64,000 bases of DNA from Stratiolaelaps scimitus. Its lineage: Eukaryota > Arthropoda > Arachnida > Mesostigmata > Laelapidae. The notes below the pieces were generated by a model. The model saw nothing but the letters and a program-made list of their open reading frames with translations. It was not told the origin of the DNA and did not search any database. A program made the position numbers and the translations under genes. The stretch is from the NCBI GenBank assembly GCA_019614645.1, contig JABWDB010000004.1:9424001-9488000 (forward strand), read 5' to 3'. Positions 49,975 through 63,726 of this stretch are shown here, piece by piece (within the stretch, counting starts at the first letter, position 1; every line of letters starts with the position of its first letter).

Positions 49975-50034
49975 TATATCTATACATCACCTTCTCCCTT
50001 ATACAAACACACTATTGACTCACGCACCCCACAA

Positions 50035-50769
50035 ATGAATTCTCGTTACAATGGTGTTGAGTTGTGCGACCATGGTACACCTCAGCCATCAGTGTTCATG
50101 GCGCCGATAGGTAGACAAGTAGGTAGAAAGAAGTTATGTAACTCATCATACTCTTCACCTTCTGTTAATAGCAACCTAGTCAGACTCGTGTTCTACTTTG
50201 AGAGGCCAGAATGCCAAAATGACCGCCGTCACAGCCGCTCGAAGGCTGCGGCATTGTCTCTGAACAAGTTATCGATGCGGCCGTGGATAGGATCCAAGGA
50301 ACGAAAATATCGTCAAACATCATCTGACTACGTTCCACTCGCGAACGCATCCCACGCTGGCCTGCGCTCGGACGCCGCTTGTTGGGCGGCTCCGCCATCT
50401 AACGTTTTCACCTTATCTTCATGTTTCGATTGTCGCGTCGTTTCGCCCCCGCCGAAACGTCCACCGTGGCTGTGGCTCGCGAACCTGTCCGAAGAACGAA
50501 ATCAGCGGCGCCCAGGGATCAGGGGGTCAGCCAAAGCGCAAACGTCGGCACGCCGCCACTGTCACGTGAAGATGAAGCGGAGCATTGGGGTGCGGCCAAG
50601 TGCCACTCCCTCAGCGTCGGTGGCGATCGCCCGTTGTTCGTCGAGCTCTCTCGTGCTGTTGCTGGTCTTGACAGCGAGGGGTCGCCTGGCGACACTCAGC
50701 CTATCAGCAGACGGTGATCCGAAAAACGAACAGCCGTCTTCAACTGTGGTCTTCGGATCAAAATGCTAA
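50035..50769 (+). CDS. Open frame of 244 codons, doubtful
   Basis: Longest ATG-initiated, not obviously repetitive open frame outside the retrotransposon. I do not recognise any domain, signal peptide or convincing membrane segment; it is rich in Ser, Arg, Pro and Ala and has a short Leu/Ala/Val-rich hydrophobic patch near residue 210. The DNA from about 50240 is GC-rich, which lengthens chance open frames. The start has C at -3, a poor initiation context. It has no neighbouring gene. It is most likely fortuitous. Confidence 0.12.
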   Translation: MNSRYNGVELCDHGTPQPSVFMAPIGRQVGRKKLCNSSYSSPSVNSNLVRLVFYFERPECQNDRRHSRSKAAALSLNKLSMRPWIGSKERKYRQTSSDYVPLANASHAGLRSDAACWAAPPSNVFTLSSCFDCRVVSPPPKRPPWLWLANLSEERNQRRPGIRGSAKAQTSARRHCHVKMKRSIGVRPSATPSASVAIARCSSSSLVLLLVLTARGRLATLSLSADGDPKNEQPSSTVVFGSKC

Positions 50770-53700
50770 AATGCAGGTGAATCGTAAGAACAACAACAGC
50801 AACAACGAAGTGGCTAACAGAAATCGAAGAAAATGCAGCGCCAAAGTAGCGTCAAACGTTAGATCGAAAGCATACCTCACCCTCATCCGCGCGTCGTCTC
50901 GAAGGCAGCTATCCCGCCTGCCGCTTTATTATTATTTTTTTTCTTTGGGCAGCTGAAGACCCCGGAACATTCCCATGTATCGCAACGGCCTAGATAGAGC
51001 TAACGACGCTGCTCTGCACGAGCAGCTAGCAAGCTGTATGGTTACTGATTAGAGAATGTGTAATTATGGTCGCCTCGCCTCGACAGACGGCTAAGGTTGG
51101 CGGTTCAGATTGACTCACTCAAGAGGTTCCCATAGTGTGCCCAGCGACAAATCAGATTCTTGTCGTCAGGGACCGAAGGACTAATCGATACCGTTTTCTT
51201 GTTTAATACTTCTCCATCATATATATATATATATATAAATGTATATGCATATTGTGTGTGCATTCGAATACATCGTTGCGTAAGTCATTAAAACGGTGGA
51301 CTGCACTCCGCTAAGGAGCGCCAACGACGGGGCCCAACAGAGTGACATCGGCACCGGAGTAACTAATGCCGCATGGAATTGCAGTCGTAGAAGAAGTACT
51401 CAGTAATAAAAAAGCTCAGTGAAGATGGGTTGGTGTTACGCAACGTCGTAGTGGTCGTCATGTGTATTTCGTTATTAGCCAGCAAATGCGAGAAACTGTC
51501 TGAGAACAAAACATTTCGCTTCCCCCGGCTCTCGTTCTTATATTAGTAAAAACAAGTTAGATTGTGCTTGACAATAACTATCTGGAGACAATACAGCCCC
51601 ATGAGCTGGCTCGGATCAGCCACCTACCAGCTGAGGAAAAACTGGTCAGCCATCCTGCAAAATTAGCCGACTCTCATAGCTAAGCGCAAGAGCACACACA
51701 TAGGCCAACGCATGAAGGTGAGCTACTACCAGCTCTGTGTGTATTGTCAGTGTCCTTTGTGACAGAGAAAAGAGAACCAAGATTGCGATAGCAGTGTGGA
51801 TAGACACAGAGAGAACAGGGGTGTGGGGGGTAGAGGATACCGTAGCCATGCACCTGTAACATCGTTCAGCTAGAGTGATCGCTGGTTCCTTCAAATGTTG
51901 TTTATTCTATCATCGTTCTCCTATCACAACATCAAGAGGATAAACTGCCACCGAACTGTAGCTGCACCTGACATCGCGTGTGATCCTGTCTCTGTCATTG
52001 ACTACTGAGTCTAACCCCATCAACAATCTGATGTACATATTGTGACACACAGATAATTGCTTCGTACGAGTTGCGTAACAAACCGCCACCGGATTTCAAG
52101 CACATGTGTTGCCGAGAGGCGAAGTACACTTACTTGTACAGGCAAGCAATTCGTCGACATACACACACGCGTACACAAACTCAGGGCTTGGGGTTGTAGC
52201 TTCGATAGGTCCCGCTCTCCCTGTCACAAACGTACACACACACGGCGCTGGTTCTCACGCACCCCGTCAACACTATGTGTGTATGCTTGCTGATACGGCG
52301 TCGTCCTTCGTTGCTCCTGCTGGCATAATGCGATGTCTGCAGCTGCGCTCTGCTGTTCCTGAGAGTTATCGTTCACTGATGCTCTATGTCAGGTGTAGTC
52401 GTTTGGTTAACCTTTTTTCTCTCTCGCTTCACGCTCTTCCAACACTGCGTTCAGTAGCAAGTTAGGCTTGGGACAATCGTAGAAATCGCGATCTGCTTAG
52501 TGATACCTCCCCACTGTCAGCTCGAGACGACTATTATATATATAACCGATTCAGGTAAAGGAAAAGGCAGTACGGAATATGCGTACAATAGTATCCAACG
52601 GAAGACATCATGCACTAACTAGGCTGTCCAGCTCACTTGCTACTTGGGCAGTATTTAGACGGACTATATATATATATATGCCGATCTGCCGCATGACCGG
52701 ATGAGTTAGATATTTGATAAGGTTTGTAAAGGGATTTGTTTGGGTCCCTGTGCACAACATAGCCCCTATAATAATTTCTTGTTTGATGTCTGTGCGTACC
52801 GAAGATTCTGTCTCGAGGCTGATGCGCTCCGTGCATGGCATAGGCGATCGTTTCATTTCCGGCGCTCTAGCAGCGCGTATCGCCTAATGAATCATTGTTG
52901 GCGTCGTCATTTCAACCTTGACGTTCACGTGCATGCATGTTCGTTTATACGGCACAACGTTCAATATCCGAACCACGAGCCAAATTCATCCACAACCATC
53001 TATGAATGTGAGCACGCTCTGTGCCATTGTAGCGTTTCGCTATGAAATATGTATAATTTCAATGGAATGGAGATTGCACTCGCATGACCAGACGACCTCC
53101 CCGCTGTATCAGCGCAGGAAAACCCACAATTTTAGATGAAATATGCATAAATAAACAGCAACAACGATCCGTTGGAACGCATAGCTAGAATGCGCAATCC
53201 CAAACCGCCTCTCTGCTGCCAATGCCAGCGCAGGTAGTAGTCAAGAATAGAGGCTAATGTGAGTCGGTAATAACCTAGGTAGCCGGAAGTCGTGAAAGGT
53301 CGAGCCGTAGTCGGTGCGATCTTATCAAGATAATTTCTTTATAACAACTTTTTTGAGTGTTTTGCGTTTGATGAATGCCTACGATGCCCATAGACGCCAC
53401 CATAAGCACAAGCTACAACAACGGTTGTTGTTGTTGTTGTTGTCAGATGCTGGTGCTTGTTTTGACTAAATAGAAAATCTCAACCATTCCTCGGGTTGCT
53501 TCTGCTGAGCGGCTTGCTGGTGCGAAGTCAAGAGGGATTCACCGTTGTCAAGACATCAATTTCTCCACATGTTTCCATTGTCTAAGGATCATTTAGCTAT
53601 TTGGGGTTGAAATCTACTCATTTTCAAGAAAATACTATTGTAGTGACGTCATCGGGAACTGTAGCGAACGGTGTTTTCACCCACGCTATGATTTGAATGG

Positions 53701-56700
53701 GTGAAATTTCGTTACTATATTAGTAGTAATGATATAAGCCGAAATCAACTAGCATATATATATATATATATATCTACCCATATCTTACAGCACTTGTTGA
53801 TAGCTCAACTGCGATAACCGTCGCCGCGAAACAACTCTCGAGGTCTTTGGAGGGACGTCCTTGTGTATGGATACCGTATACGCGCTTCTAGTAGACTCAT
53901 CCAGAATGCGCTGGTTTCAATCATACTACTGCATGAAGCCATACCCCTACACTGGAATCAATAATAAAAATAGCAGTCTTCCCGTCAACCCATATCGGGT
54001 TACTCTGTCCGTTGTCTACCAAAATATACCGATATAAAATTCATTCAATTCTGTAACCGACCCCACAGTCGCTTTTTATAGATATATATACAATGTCAAT
54101 TTCAACCTCGTGCTCCTTCCGCTTGAGTTATTCCATCTCTTGTGTGGAACACCGCCTCGAAAATCATTCACGCACACAAACACATACCCACAATACATAA
54201 GTGTGTACAAGTCGCCTTGTCGTTTATCCTGTTGAAGCCTGTTGTCGTCAGCGTTGATGCTGCTGCTGCTGCTGCTAGCTAACGCACGGAGCGACGTCAC
54301 GCGTATCCGGCTCGTTCGCCTGCTTCGCCGCCTGTTCGAACAGGTTCAAAACGACAAAACAAGGGCGTGTGCTGTGCGCGGCGAGCCACTACCCCAGCCG
54401 CCTCGGGCTGAAAGTTAGCCCCAATTGCTGTGAAGTTTCGTGGGACCATCGGGGTATTAGTCTCCGCTCAGCCGGGTAACAGCAGACATCTATCTATTGT
54501 ACAAGGGCATCAAGTCCATCTGGGTGTGGGAGTGGCCACGAGCCACCCTGACACTCGAAGCTCGCGCAGGTCCGCATTCTCCTGAGGTCCCTACATTTGT
54601 TCGCGTGGTTCATGCGTCGCCAAAAGAAAGCCAATCGTAGTCAGCGAACTAAATGGGGCAAAATGCCAGTGCGTTCCAATAGCGCACAAGGCAGGCTCAG
54701 ACGAGAAAGTGCTGACGAGTCTACCCCGAGCCAAAGAACCTTTTGAGCGCCGCACAGGTGAATTCACAACGACGGCGATACGATGGCGGAGGACGATTCC
54801 AGCCGATGATGGCTATATTGTCGGGCACATTTTTTGTTTGCTTGTGCCGTTTAGAAGAATGACAAACGGTGCCATCATTTTTGAAGAACTTTTCTATATA
54901 GGCATTTTTCTTGTGATAAAACAGACCTATCTCTGTAAACGTTCATCAAAAGTGTTATATCATACTGAACCCCATTAATTCGTCGGGTGTTCTGAGCTAA
55001 AGCACTCCCTATTCTACAATCGTTGTCAGCGTCCAGATCTGTCGTTGGCAGTGTTCGATATTTAAAAATATCATCAACGTCTCCGCCCGTTCATACCATG
55101 CTTGGATAGTTCCTGCTGCCCTCTATGCTGCCAATCTATTTTTTATATTGCGGTATTTAAGAAACACGAATTTTATACATACACTGACCTAGTTTGACGG
55201 TAGTACCTTAATGGAGTTCTTTCGTTTTTATCAACTAAGCTGATTCCTCTTTTTTCAGGCCTGTCCAACATGTGGTAGCTTGAGTTCCACTGCTATGACT
55301 AGCGCTTTTCGGGTAATTTACAGGGTCACAGGGCGCGCATCGCTGTGTGGCCTCCGCAAAGGCTCTGTGAAAGAAATAATACCAGCCCAGTGTTAATATA
55401 TACCTCCAATGTTCGCAGTGTGCAGGCGGCCTTAGAGGACAGGTCGGATCTAGGCAGGCCGACCTCGACAAGATTTCCGACAACAGAAGTGTTCTCTGTT
55501 TTGCGGTGTCAGGGTGGTCCAAGCTCAGCAAAGATGGGCCGTGTAGAATATGTAAGGTTGATCGTGCTGTTCCGCTTTGACACGCTTGGTTCCACTGGCC
55601 CACCAGATAGACAACAATTAATGTCATCTTGCACATACATATATATATATATAAAGATGTCGATAGTGTCACCGAGATGTAGACCTATTTATAGTGTGTA
55701 TAGGTTTTTGCTCTGAAGAGCCCTGGGACTGACATGGACACTCTCAACGTTGATGCGAACAAAATTAAGGCTTTCATTTCAACCTGGTGAACGATTTGGT
55801 GCTTTCGAATTGATAACCCCGGTAAGACCAAATTGCAACGATGACGCCATTATTATTCCTCTGATGTTACCGCTTGTGCCAATTCGAACGTAACCAATCG
55901 CAGTCAAAGAAATCCGAGTTTCATTCAAGTTAATCCAAATGAGCGTGAGATCATTGTCATTATAATACCACATTTAGTGGTACACTCTGCATTTCAAATA
56001 ACGCTGTAAGTACATTTCGTTGGAGCTGCCCATTATATTCGACTTCTAATATTGTCTATCATATATACGGCCAGTATACGCAACTAAGTCGTTTGAATAG
56101 AGCCATTGGCAAAGAGCTATAGTTGTTCTATGTGTTTTACTTGGATAACGACATCTTCACAAGGTCCAGATTTGTCGAAACTAAAAGCTGGAATCGTTGC
56201 GAATCGCACATTCAATCTAACAGGTATGAAAATGACAATATTAAACGTCTGCTCTACGAAACACGTCAGCCTTTCGAGCGTTGATTGAAGTGTGCATCTC
56301 ATTCACTTTAGCTTGCTTCTAAATTTGTACTGAGCCTTTTGATGATAATGTTGTTTATTGTCAAGCTTCTGTCCCTTAACTATTTTGCTTGAAAAAGACG
56401 ATAATCGCGATAATCGAGCGAAGTTTGGCTCATTACGTCATTCTCGGATATGCCGCCGCCAACGAGACAAGCAAGCCGCGGCCAGCTATAATATATTTGC
56501 AGGTAGTCGTCGACAGACTCGCGCCCTCGCGGACGAACGGGGTCGGCTATGACGAAATCGATGACAACTGGACCACCAGGAATACAACGCCACAGGCGAA
56601 CTCTGAGTGAGTAAACTCTGAGTGAATGAATAAAGAATATACTACTTTGACCAGTGGTTCCATCTGTGCCTGCGGAAAATGCGGCCGTGCACTCGGCTAC

Positions 56701-59700
56701 AAACACTAACTATCGTTGTATGCAGCGCAGAACCCGATCGAAAGCTGAAGGCAACTGCCGGGAGCGTACTAATATTCCCATAGTCCTGACAGATAGCAGC
56801 GATACGCACGGCACCACCGAGCGAGTCGAGTAAGCTCGTTGTGAAGTACTGATACAAAAATGTGGACGTGGCTTCGCCGTTGATCCTGGTGCTACCTCTG
56901 CTGTTTCTGCCGCTGGTAGCCGTCGTGGTGATGATGAGTCCAGTGACCGCTGGCTCTTGCTACAAAGACCACCATTCTCGCCGCTGGTTGTTACCGGTGC
57001 TGCACGGCCATAGTGAATCGTTATCGTTGTTGGTACGACAGGAGTAGGCGGAGTTCCGGCCGTCGAGAACCTCCCCCGCGTCGGCAGTGGTCTGAGTGTA
57101 GCTGCAACGTTTGTGGCGATGCTGAAGGCAACGACGGCGATCCCGGTAGAGACAGCGGTTGTTCTGCAGCAGCAGCAGCATCGCCGGCATCCACCATTAC
57201 TATAGTTATAGTAAATGCTATAACGACTTCGACTACGGACGACGAACGGCGACCCAGTATCTCGGTCCATCGGTTGCGACGAGCCCGACAGCGAGCCCGA
57301 ACGCGGGCGGCGGCTACGACCGCCACCGCCGCCGCCGCCCCAGCAGCGGCAAGCCACGGCACTAGCCAGCGTTCGAGCGTTATCGTGGATAGGGTCGGAC
57401 AATCGGATGGGATAAGTAGACACGAAGAAACGTTGAAGGAACACATGGCCACCACTATTACTATGGCTACTGCAACTATAGCACGTCGTCAATGTGAAGG
57501 GCCACTAAAGCACAACGTCGACGACAACGTCGAACGTTGAAGGGATTGCCGCGATCTGCTTGAATTGCCACCACTGGATGCACACGGCTGAACGCTGACA
57601 CCGGCCGGCACACTTGCGCACACATTGAGCTGCTGAGTAACAATCCTCCCCTTAAGGACAACAAGAACAGCAGCAGCACTGCAGCAACAGGGGTTAGCAT
57701 TAGTGACAGTAGCAGCAGCAGCAACTACCCAATGAAAGCCGCCATATCCGGTCGATTGGTGAAAGGCAATTCAGGCGGGAGGTTAGAGCGAACTCTGTGC
57801 GATGTCGATCCATTCGAACGAAGCATTAGTGCGCCAACGAAGACCTAAAACGCACTCGTTACATGAAAGCATCCGTCTTCGCACGATGAGAGAGGCAGGA
57901 CGATTTCGTGCCGTGTCGGCCGCCGTGGGTTGTCTGTTGACGCACGGCGTGGCGAGTGTGCCAATTGCATGACGATGTACGAGTCAATTATCCTATAGCA
58001 TAGATTCAACATTGTCCGCCTCTTGAAGTAGTACGGTGAACAGATACGAATCGAAAAACTCGAAGACTTAATACTCTGTGTGACAACGTACCATATTTTG
58101 TATAACGTTACATTGCAGTTCGAACTGAAAGCGCGTAATCATTAGTCGCTTTGTGTAGGAGTTAGACTCCTGTTGGGGCTCCATTCTCCCCTTAGTCAAA
58201 CACAGCCTGAGCACCAGATTTTCTTCGTCGATTCAATGAAATCCTTGACTGTGCATTTATTCGGAGTATATTTCCATTTTGTGTCCATTGGACTTGAGGG
58301 GAGAGTAGGTAAATTAAGAACGATAGTGGAATACGGAGTTGGTGTGGTGGCTCATTCACATTTGGCGGGGGTGACAACCTAGAAAATCAAATGGGAGTAC
58401 ATACCTAAATCTATCTATAAATCTATTGCAGACGGAGTGACGCTTTTCAGTAGTAGACTAGTATCTCGTACAGACAAAGATATGCGGGGGCGGTTAGATG
58501 ACTCTGAAGCTAGGTCATTCCTATGGCTTGGGGGTATACATCAGCCAGCAAGGTGCACGCCTTTTGTTCTCATCGGATTGACTACCCCACGGTCGGTCGG
58601 GTGCGATTCGCACCGGCTAAAACGGGACTTGAAGACTTCTTGAGAATGGCCCTCATCAATATCGTCTAGCATCAAACATAAGAAACGGAAAATCTGATAA
58701 CTTTGACATACAACGACCTGTAACAGTGTGGAGTAGCTATTTATTCAGAGGTATTATCTATCCGTGGACAACGAGGAGAAAAATACAATTTTATCGAGAT
58801 AAAGAGTCGAGATTGGCCAGATGAGCGTTGCCTTGACTGCGAGACATCGGTTCAACGGGAGCAAATCCTGTCTCACAGATTTGCGCATTGAGTATCTCAA
58901 TCCCACTCATTCCTAATTCGAATAGAGCGGAAATCGGCGACAGCAGCGGCAAGCATCAGTTCCTTGCAATTGATGACACGACTGATGCATATTGTTATGC
59001 AATCGATATTTGTCCAGGGGTAAACACGGATCTTCGGAGATTGCTGTGCTGTTCTGCAATGATAGATACGCTTTTAAAGCTGGATAGATTCGACCGAATT
59101 CGATCGCCGTTGATTAGAAGATGTCGACAATCGAGGATCTTAGGCGAAAAAGACAATCCTGGCACGAGATGGCGTTTTACCGTTTACTTTTTGTTCTTCA
59201 TTATTTTGCTTTCACCGTTCTCCTGTTCTGGGTCTCGGCGTTAGTAAGCACGAAGGTGATCACCTGTGGTTAATACTGTGGCAGATTCGGAAACGCGGCC
59301 TCCTTCTCCGACGATTTGGGTCCATGAAGGCTAACCGGTCAAACTCCTCCTATCGGACAAGACTCATCGAGCGGTCAGACATCGATCAGCGCGAGGAGAT
59401 CACGAGATCACTACGAGCGACTACTAGTTAGTGCTACCGGTGTTGTTGCTGCTGTTGTGGGTCTCTATGAGCCGACAATGGCCTTGCTAATTCTCTCGAG
59501 GCCTCGTACACCGTGGGCGCGCGAAAGACATCAAATGGTCTTCAAACAGTGGGGGTCTCGCTCGTTTCTGTTTATTGGAACGAATAAAAACGCATCAGTA
59601 GTACTATACTACATACTTCGGCTCATATGGGTTTGAACGACAGAAGGTCGTTGCAAGGCTTCGAGGCGGTCCACCCCCCCATCTCGCTACCGAGGTTAGT

Positions 59701-62049
59701 CCTACCTAGTTGACGGAATTGCTGTGCCGGTTCTGATTGCCGCCAGCAAGATAGTTATTGTTGTTGTCAGTCGATTTCGTAGCGGCGTTCCTGGTGACCT
59801 CCCCGGCGACGCTACTGAGGTGGGAGTGACTTCTGAACGAATTGAAGCAGCGCTTCATAGCATGTGTGCGCTGCCCGAAGCTGTGGACCTAGCGCAGCAC
59901 GGGCTGACGCGATGACGCTCGCGGGGTCAATCATGCAGGTTCGTGTATTTATTTGCAGCATCTGTTGTTTCGTCTACGAAGTTTCGCCACTTACGCCTGC
60001 GAAGGACGCTGTCGGGTCTCCGCTATTGGGCGATTGACCGCTCTGATCAGTAGCGATCACAACAGATCAACAGACCACCTCTGTTGTTAATCCTGTCATT
60101 AGAAACGGAGCCGAACGACGTCGCGCAGAGTCAAAGGTCGTAAACGAGGAAACCCTTTTCTACAGGCGAAACCTCTATGATCGATTTTCGTGCTGGTCTG
60201 GAGTACAAGAGCAAGCACGAAGCAGTAATAGTGGCAAGAGATCGGAAATCGATAGTGTTGTCGATGGCGCACTGAGCATGGGTCCGACCCCCAGAACAAT
60301 CAGGAATGGAAAAGGTTTGGGCACGTGTTTGTCAATTAGGTTCAAGTAGGCAACATATAATAAGAGAGGTCCTTGTGATGTCAATTCATGCGATACACAA
60401 CACACCTCAAAAGGATCAGCAGGGGCAGTGAATCTTTTTCTTTACCCTGTGTAATTATACGTACTTGTCTTTTTGTGACTGCTCAGTTTTCTCTCTGCAA
60501 TCAATTAACCCAAATAACGTATAGAGATCCGCATCCTTGAAGATTCTATTCTCTTCCTGTCGTCTTCTAAATCGATCACAATTAATATACGCCATCTTCC
60601 ATTGACACCGCTAACACAATATACGAGCCAAAATATATATATATATATATATGCCAAATTAATTTCCCATAGCACTGAACACGTCCTATTTGACGACCTT
60701 CGACCGAGGCATAAAAGCGAACACGGCACACCCCGCCACCACGAACTCTCCATAGAACTAGGCAACTGGTAGAAAGATAGGGTGGTGTATCAGGCAGAAA
60801 AAAATGATAGCTCTCTCGTCGAAATACGGCTCCCACCCATATTTCTACAAACTCACCTATCCGATCTGCGTCACAAATGATCTCTAGTTTCTCACACCTA
60901 GGCCCCACCGTCATCGCTGCCGCGTTCGCTTTAATGATGTCCGCTAATGCCGTTGTAAACTGCCCCGTGCACATGCATGTTCCACACTTCGTTGGTGTTC
61001 CTTAAAAATTAATCATAGGACGAAGCAATTAACACCCTTCGGGTCGGAAGGGATCATTCTGAGCTGCCTTTCTATCCGCTCTACGTTTCTTTAGACTCTC
61101 TTTCTCTCTCGCAAATTGTTACCGATTGCTGCTGACATGGAAACGGCTCGATCAACCAGGATCGGCCTCAATGTGAAGCAAACATACGCCACCTCGAGAG
61201 ATAGCGTATGCCATCGAATGATTCGTTGTGCTTGATGATCTGTCGCTGTTGGCACGTCTCTCTCTCTCGCTCTCTCTCTCTGTCCCCTCTCTCGTAACGT
61301 ACGCATCGTACACACCGAATAATACTTTAGCGGGTTAGCATGGGTGATCCGTGTTGTCGACCCCAGGGCTCGCGGTGTCTCCCTCTCGCTTTTACCGGCG
61401 AGCAACGCCAGGCAACTTACTACCTACGTATCTACCGATTTAAAATGAGCTACTCACGATTTTTCACACTTTGGCAACACCGCCGCCGCAGTAGCATCAG
61501 GCCCGACCGGCGGTAACAATCGCAGACAGAGACAAAGAGGGAGAGAACGAAAGGCACTATTAGATACAGACGACTCATGCATAGGTAGACTGAAATCGAT
61601 TTTGATTCGTAAAGTCTCCTCGAAGATGATCTGCGCGCTCCATTCGGCACAGGTATTTTAAACGTACATCCCATAATAACTCGTTCCATCGATACCATTT
61701 CCACCCCCGCCTTGGTTGGTTTCACTGGGCACACGCGCGGCGGACGGCACAAACATAGTTGTAGTTTTATGGAGAATTCTACAGTGCAGCCTGCTACTGG
61801 TGAACTGTAAAATCTTCTTTTTTTTTTATATTATGGGGGGTTTCGAGAACGCGTAATGCACATGCGTGACATGACAGCCTCTTGCCACCTAGTGTGAGAC
61901 TCATAAACTCACTAAGACCCGTATTCCCCCCCCACCCTTAGTTGGTTTGGAACGACGAAAGCAATAGTTCAAACCAATGGGTGTTGAAGGGGTGCGCCTC
62001 GGTGCTATCAATGGCTGTCTCTCCCCTTATCCCTCCCCTTTGTGATCCT

Positions 62050-62262
62050 GGTACCGAGTTGTGGATCTCCCCCCCCCGCGTACATAAATCGCTCTTTACG
62101 CTCCCCAGCCAGGGTGTCCCACGGTAGGACGCTAGCCAGCACTAACAGGGGCTCCGTGGACACCGTGCGATAGACCCGGGCAACCCTAATCGCCAGGACT
62201 CGCTGCGCTGACCTCAAAGCCCCCGTGTTGGCCCCGAACCTTAGTGTCACCCCACCCGAAGC
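62050..62262 (-). pseudogene. Fragment of R1/Jockey-type LINE, post-RT region
   Basis: The minus strand reads VTLRFGANTGALRSAQRV, then LAIRVARVYRTVST, then VLASVLPWDTLAGERKERF. This is the conserved block after the reverse transcriptase in R1/Jockey-type elements of arthropods (a run ending RVxRxYRTVS, then VLAGxxPxDxLxxER). The fragment is open, but no RT core lies upstream and no full domain follows, so it is a truncated remnant. The local DNA is more GC-rich than its flanks. It has no visible link to the element at the left edge. Confidence 0.8.
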
Positions 62263-63478
62263 TTTAGTGGAAATTGTCGATTACAGCGCTGTTCCGAATT
62301 TCTTTCCCTTCCAGTGACGATTACGTTATCGTTAAAACAGAGCAATAGATCGATATGAAGCTACCGAGTTTGTTAATAATGTTTGCGCAGTGATTACATT
62401 TGTTCCTCTCGGCTGTACATCCTCTGGGCTGCTGATTGAAGCCGAGAGATGTTTGAGGGAACTCTGAGCTGTACCGAGGGAATTAGTATTAAAATCATCA
62501 GTGTCGGCACAACACATTGCCTCGTATTTCTCAAGCTACTCTTCGTTGAAAACAGGGGAACGTATTGCCATTACAGCTAATCCGTATGAGTTATGAGCCA
62601 AATGAGCTTTTGGTAGGGTTACGAAATTCAGTCGAGTTGCTGATATTCTACAATGTAACGGCACAAGTGCAAATCGAGACATACGCCGCAGAAAAACTCG
62701 AAGCCTCTGTCCTGGACACTGTTTAGCGTTTGCGTAGTAGGGTCAATTGAAGCACTATCAAAAATGAGATCATTTGAAGATATGCTCCACCAGAAGATTT
62801 TTTTTCAATCATCAACAACATCAATGATTATCCACAGAACCAAATAAACAATGATAGTAACACAACCAACACTAGGCCACGGTGCTATTCACCTATATCT
62901 TGCTATGGTTGAATCCCTACGATATTGTTACATTTGCATTGTATTCATGTATACATCGATTTGTATACCTACATATGCACTCGATGCAGCTCAGCGGCCA
63001 GTAACAAACAAGGTCACATCGGTACACCAGTCAGTGAGCGATGTTCAATGATGTTGCTGGACTGCCCTGCCACGGCACCAACTTCTTTTAGTTCATCGTT
63101 GTTTTTTCTAAACCATTTTTCTTTTGTAGTAGTATTATACCTATCGTGGTACGTACACCGCCCTTTCGTTGGGACGCCAACCAGACAGATATTTCTTCTG
63201 TTCTTCTCGGCGTGTTCTGATTTGCGCCGAATTTCTTCGCATTCATCTTATCATTGTTATTCTCTATTTCTTTATTTCCCCCTCGAGCAGCGTCGAGATC
63301 GCCGCTAACTTTCGGTTCTGTTCGACTGATAGCTGTTGTCAGCGTTGGCGGCAACGCTGCTCGGTCGCCAGGCGAGCGGACGAACGGTCGGTCGCGTGCG
63401 ATCGCGTCATCTGTCATCGGCACCGTCAGCGCCGACGTTATTTCGGTCGTCTAAGTTTTTTCCCCTTGCGGCGGTCCA
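62263..63478. other. No supported gene; CpG-rich towards the right
   Basis: 62263-63250 shows only short frames. From about 63290 to 63480 CpG dinucleotides become frequent, which could mark a promoter or 5' exon of the gene at the right edge. No core promoter element could be fixed with confidence. Confidence 0.4.
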
Positions 63479-63604
63479 ATGTCCAGCGGCAATTCCGACA
63501 CGAGGAGAGTATCGACGTCTACCTCGTCGAATAGGAGCAGAAGCAACAACGGTCTGACAGCAGCAGAAGAAGCAACAACAACGGCAGGAGCAATAGACAA
63601 CTAA
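63479..63604 (+). CDS. Short Ser/Thr-rich frame, possible 5' coding exon
   Basis: ATG at 63479 opens 41 codons rich in Ser, Arg, Asn and Thr, ending at TAA 63602. It lies in CpG-rich DNA 270 bp before the exon candidate at 63873. A weak donor, AGA|GTATCG after codon 10, would join in phase 0 to that exon. The sequence is low complexity and may be a chance frame or leader. Confidence 0.2.
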   Translation: MSSGNSDTRRVSTSTSSNRSRSNNGLTAAEEATTTAGAIDN

Positions 63605-63688
63605 CAGCTTCTCGGTCGTTTTACATCAGCGGCCCTTTATTTGGAGGGAGTCAACGATCAGAGTAGACCCTTGTTGTTAAATGTACGT

Positions 63689-63691
<3 letters not shown>

Positions 63692-63722
<31 letters not shown>
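63692..63722. repeat. (TA)n microsatellite, about 30 bp
   Basis: Pure TA alternation in the presumed intron just before the exon candidate. Confidence 0.95.

Positions 63723-63726
<4 letters not shown>

Larger units (their letters stand above)
48157..62049. other. No supported gene apart from a doubtful open frame
   Basis: Apart from the open frame at 50035, no reading frame merits mention. The interval carries (TA)n runs at about 49937, 51219, 52665, 53754, 55638 and 60630, a GCT run at 54258, a TTG run near 53424, triplet-rich DNA at 56.9-57.7 kb, and CT runs near 61258. No RNA gene was recognised. Confidence 0.5.

Noticed and set aside
10634..56630. Repeated GAATGAGTGAAT-like words across the window
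   Set aside because: Copies are short, variable and partly tandem TGAA/GAGT; probably simple-sequence bias.
56710..57540. Overlapping long frames on both strands (260, 175 and 144 codons)
   Set aside because: Products are Ser/Ala/Arg/Cys low-complexity translations of triplet-rich DNA in three frames at once. The 260-codon frame has no ATG at its start. No domain is seen.
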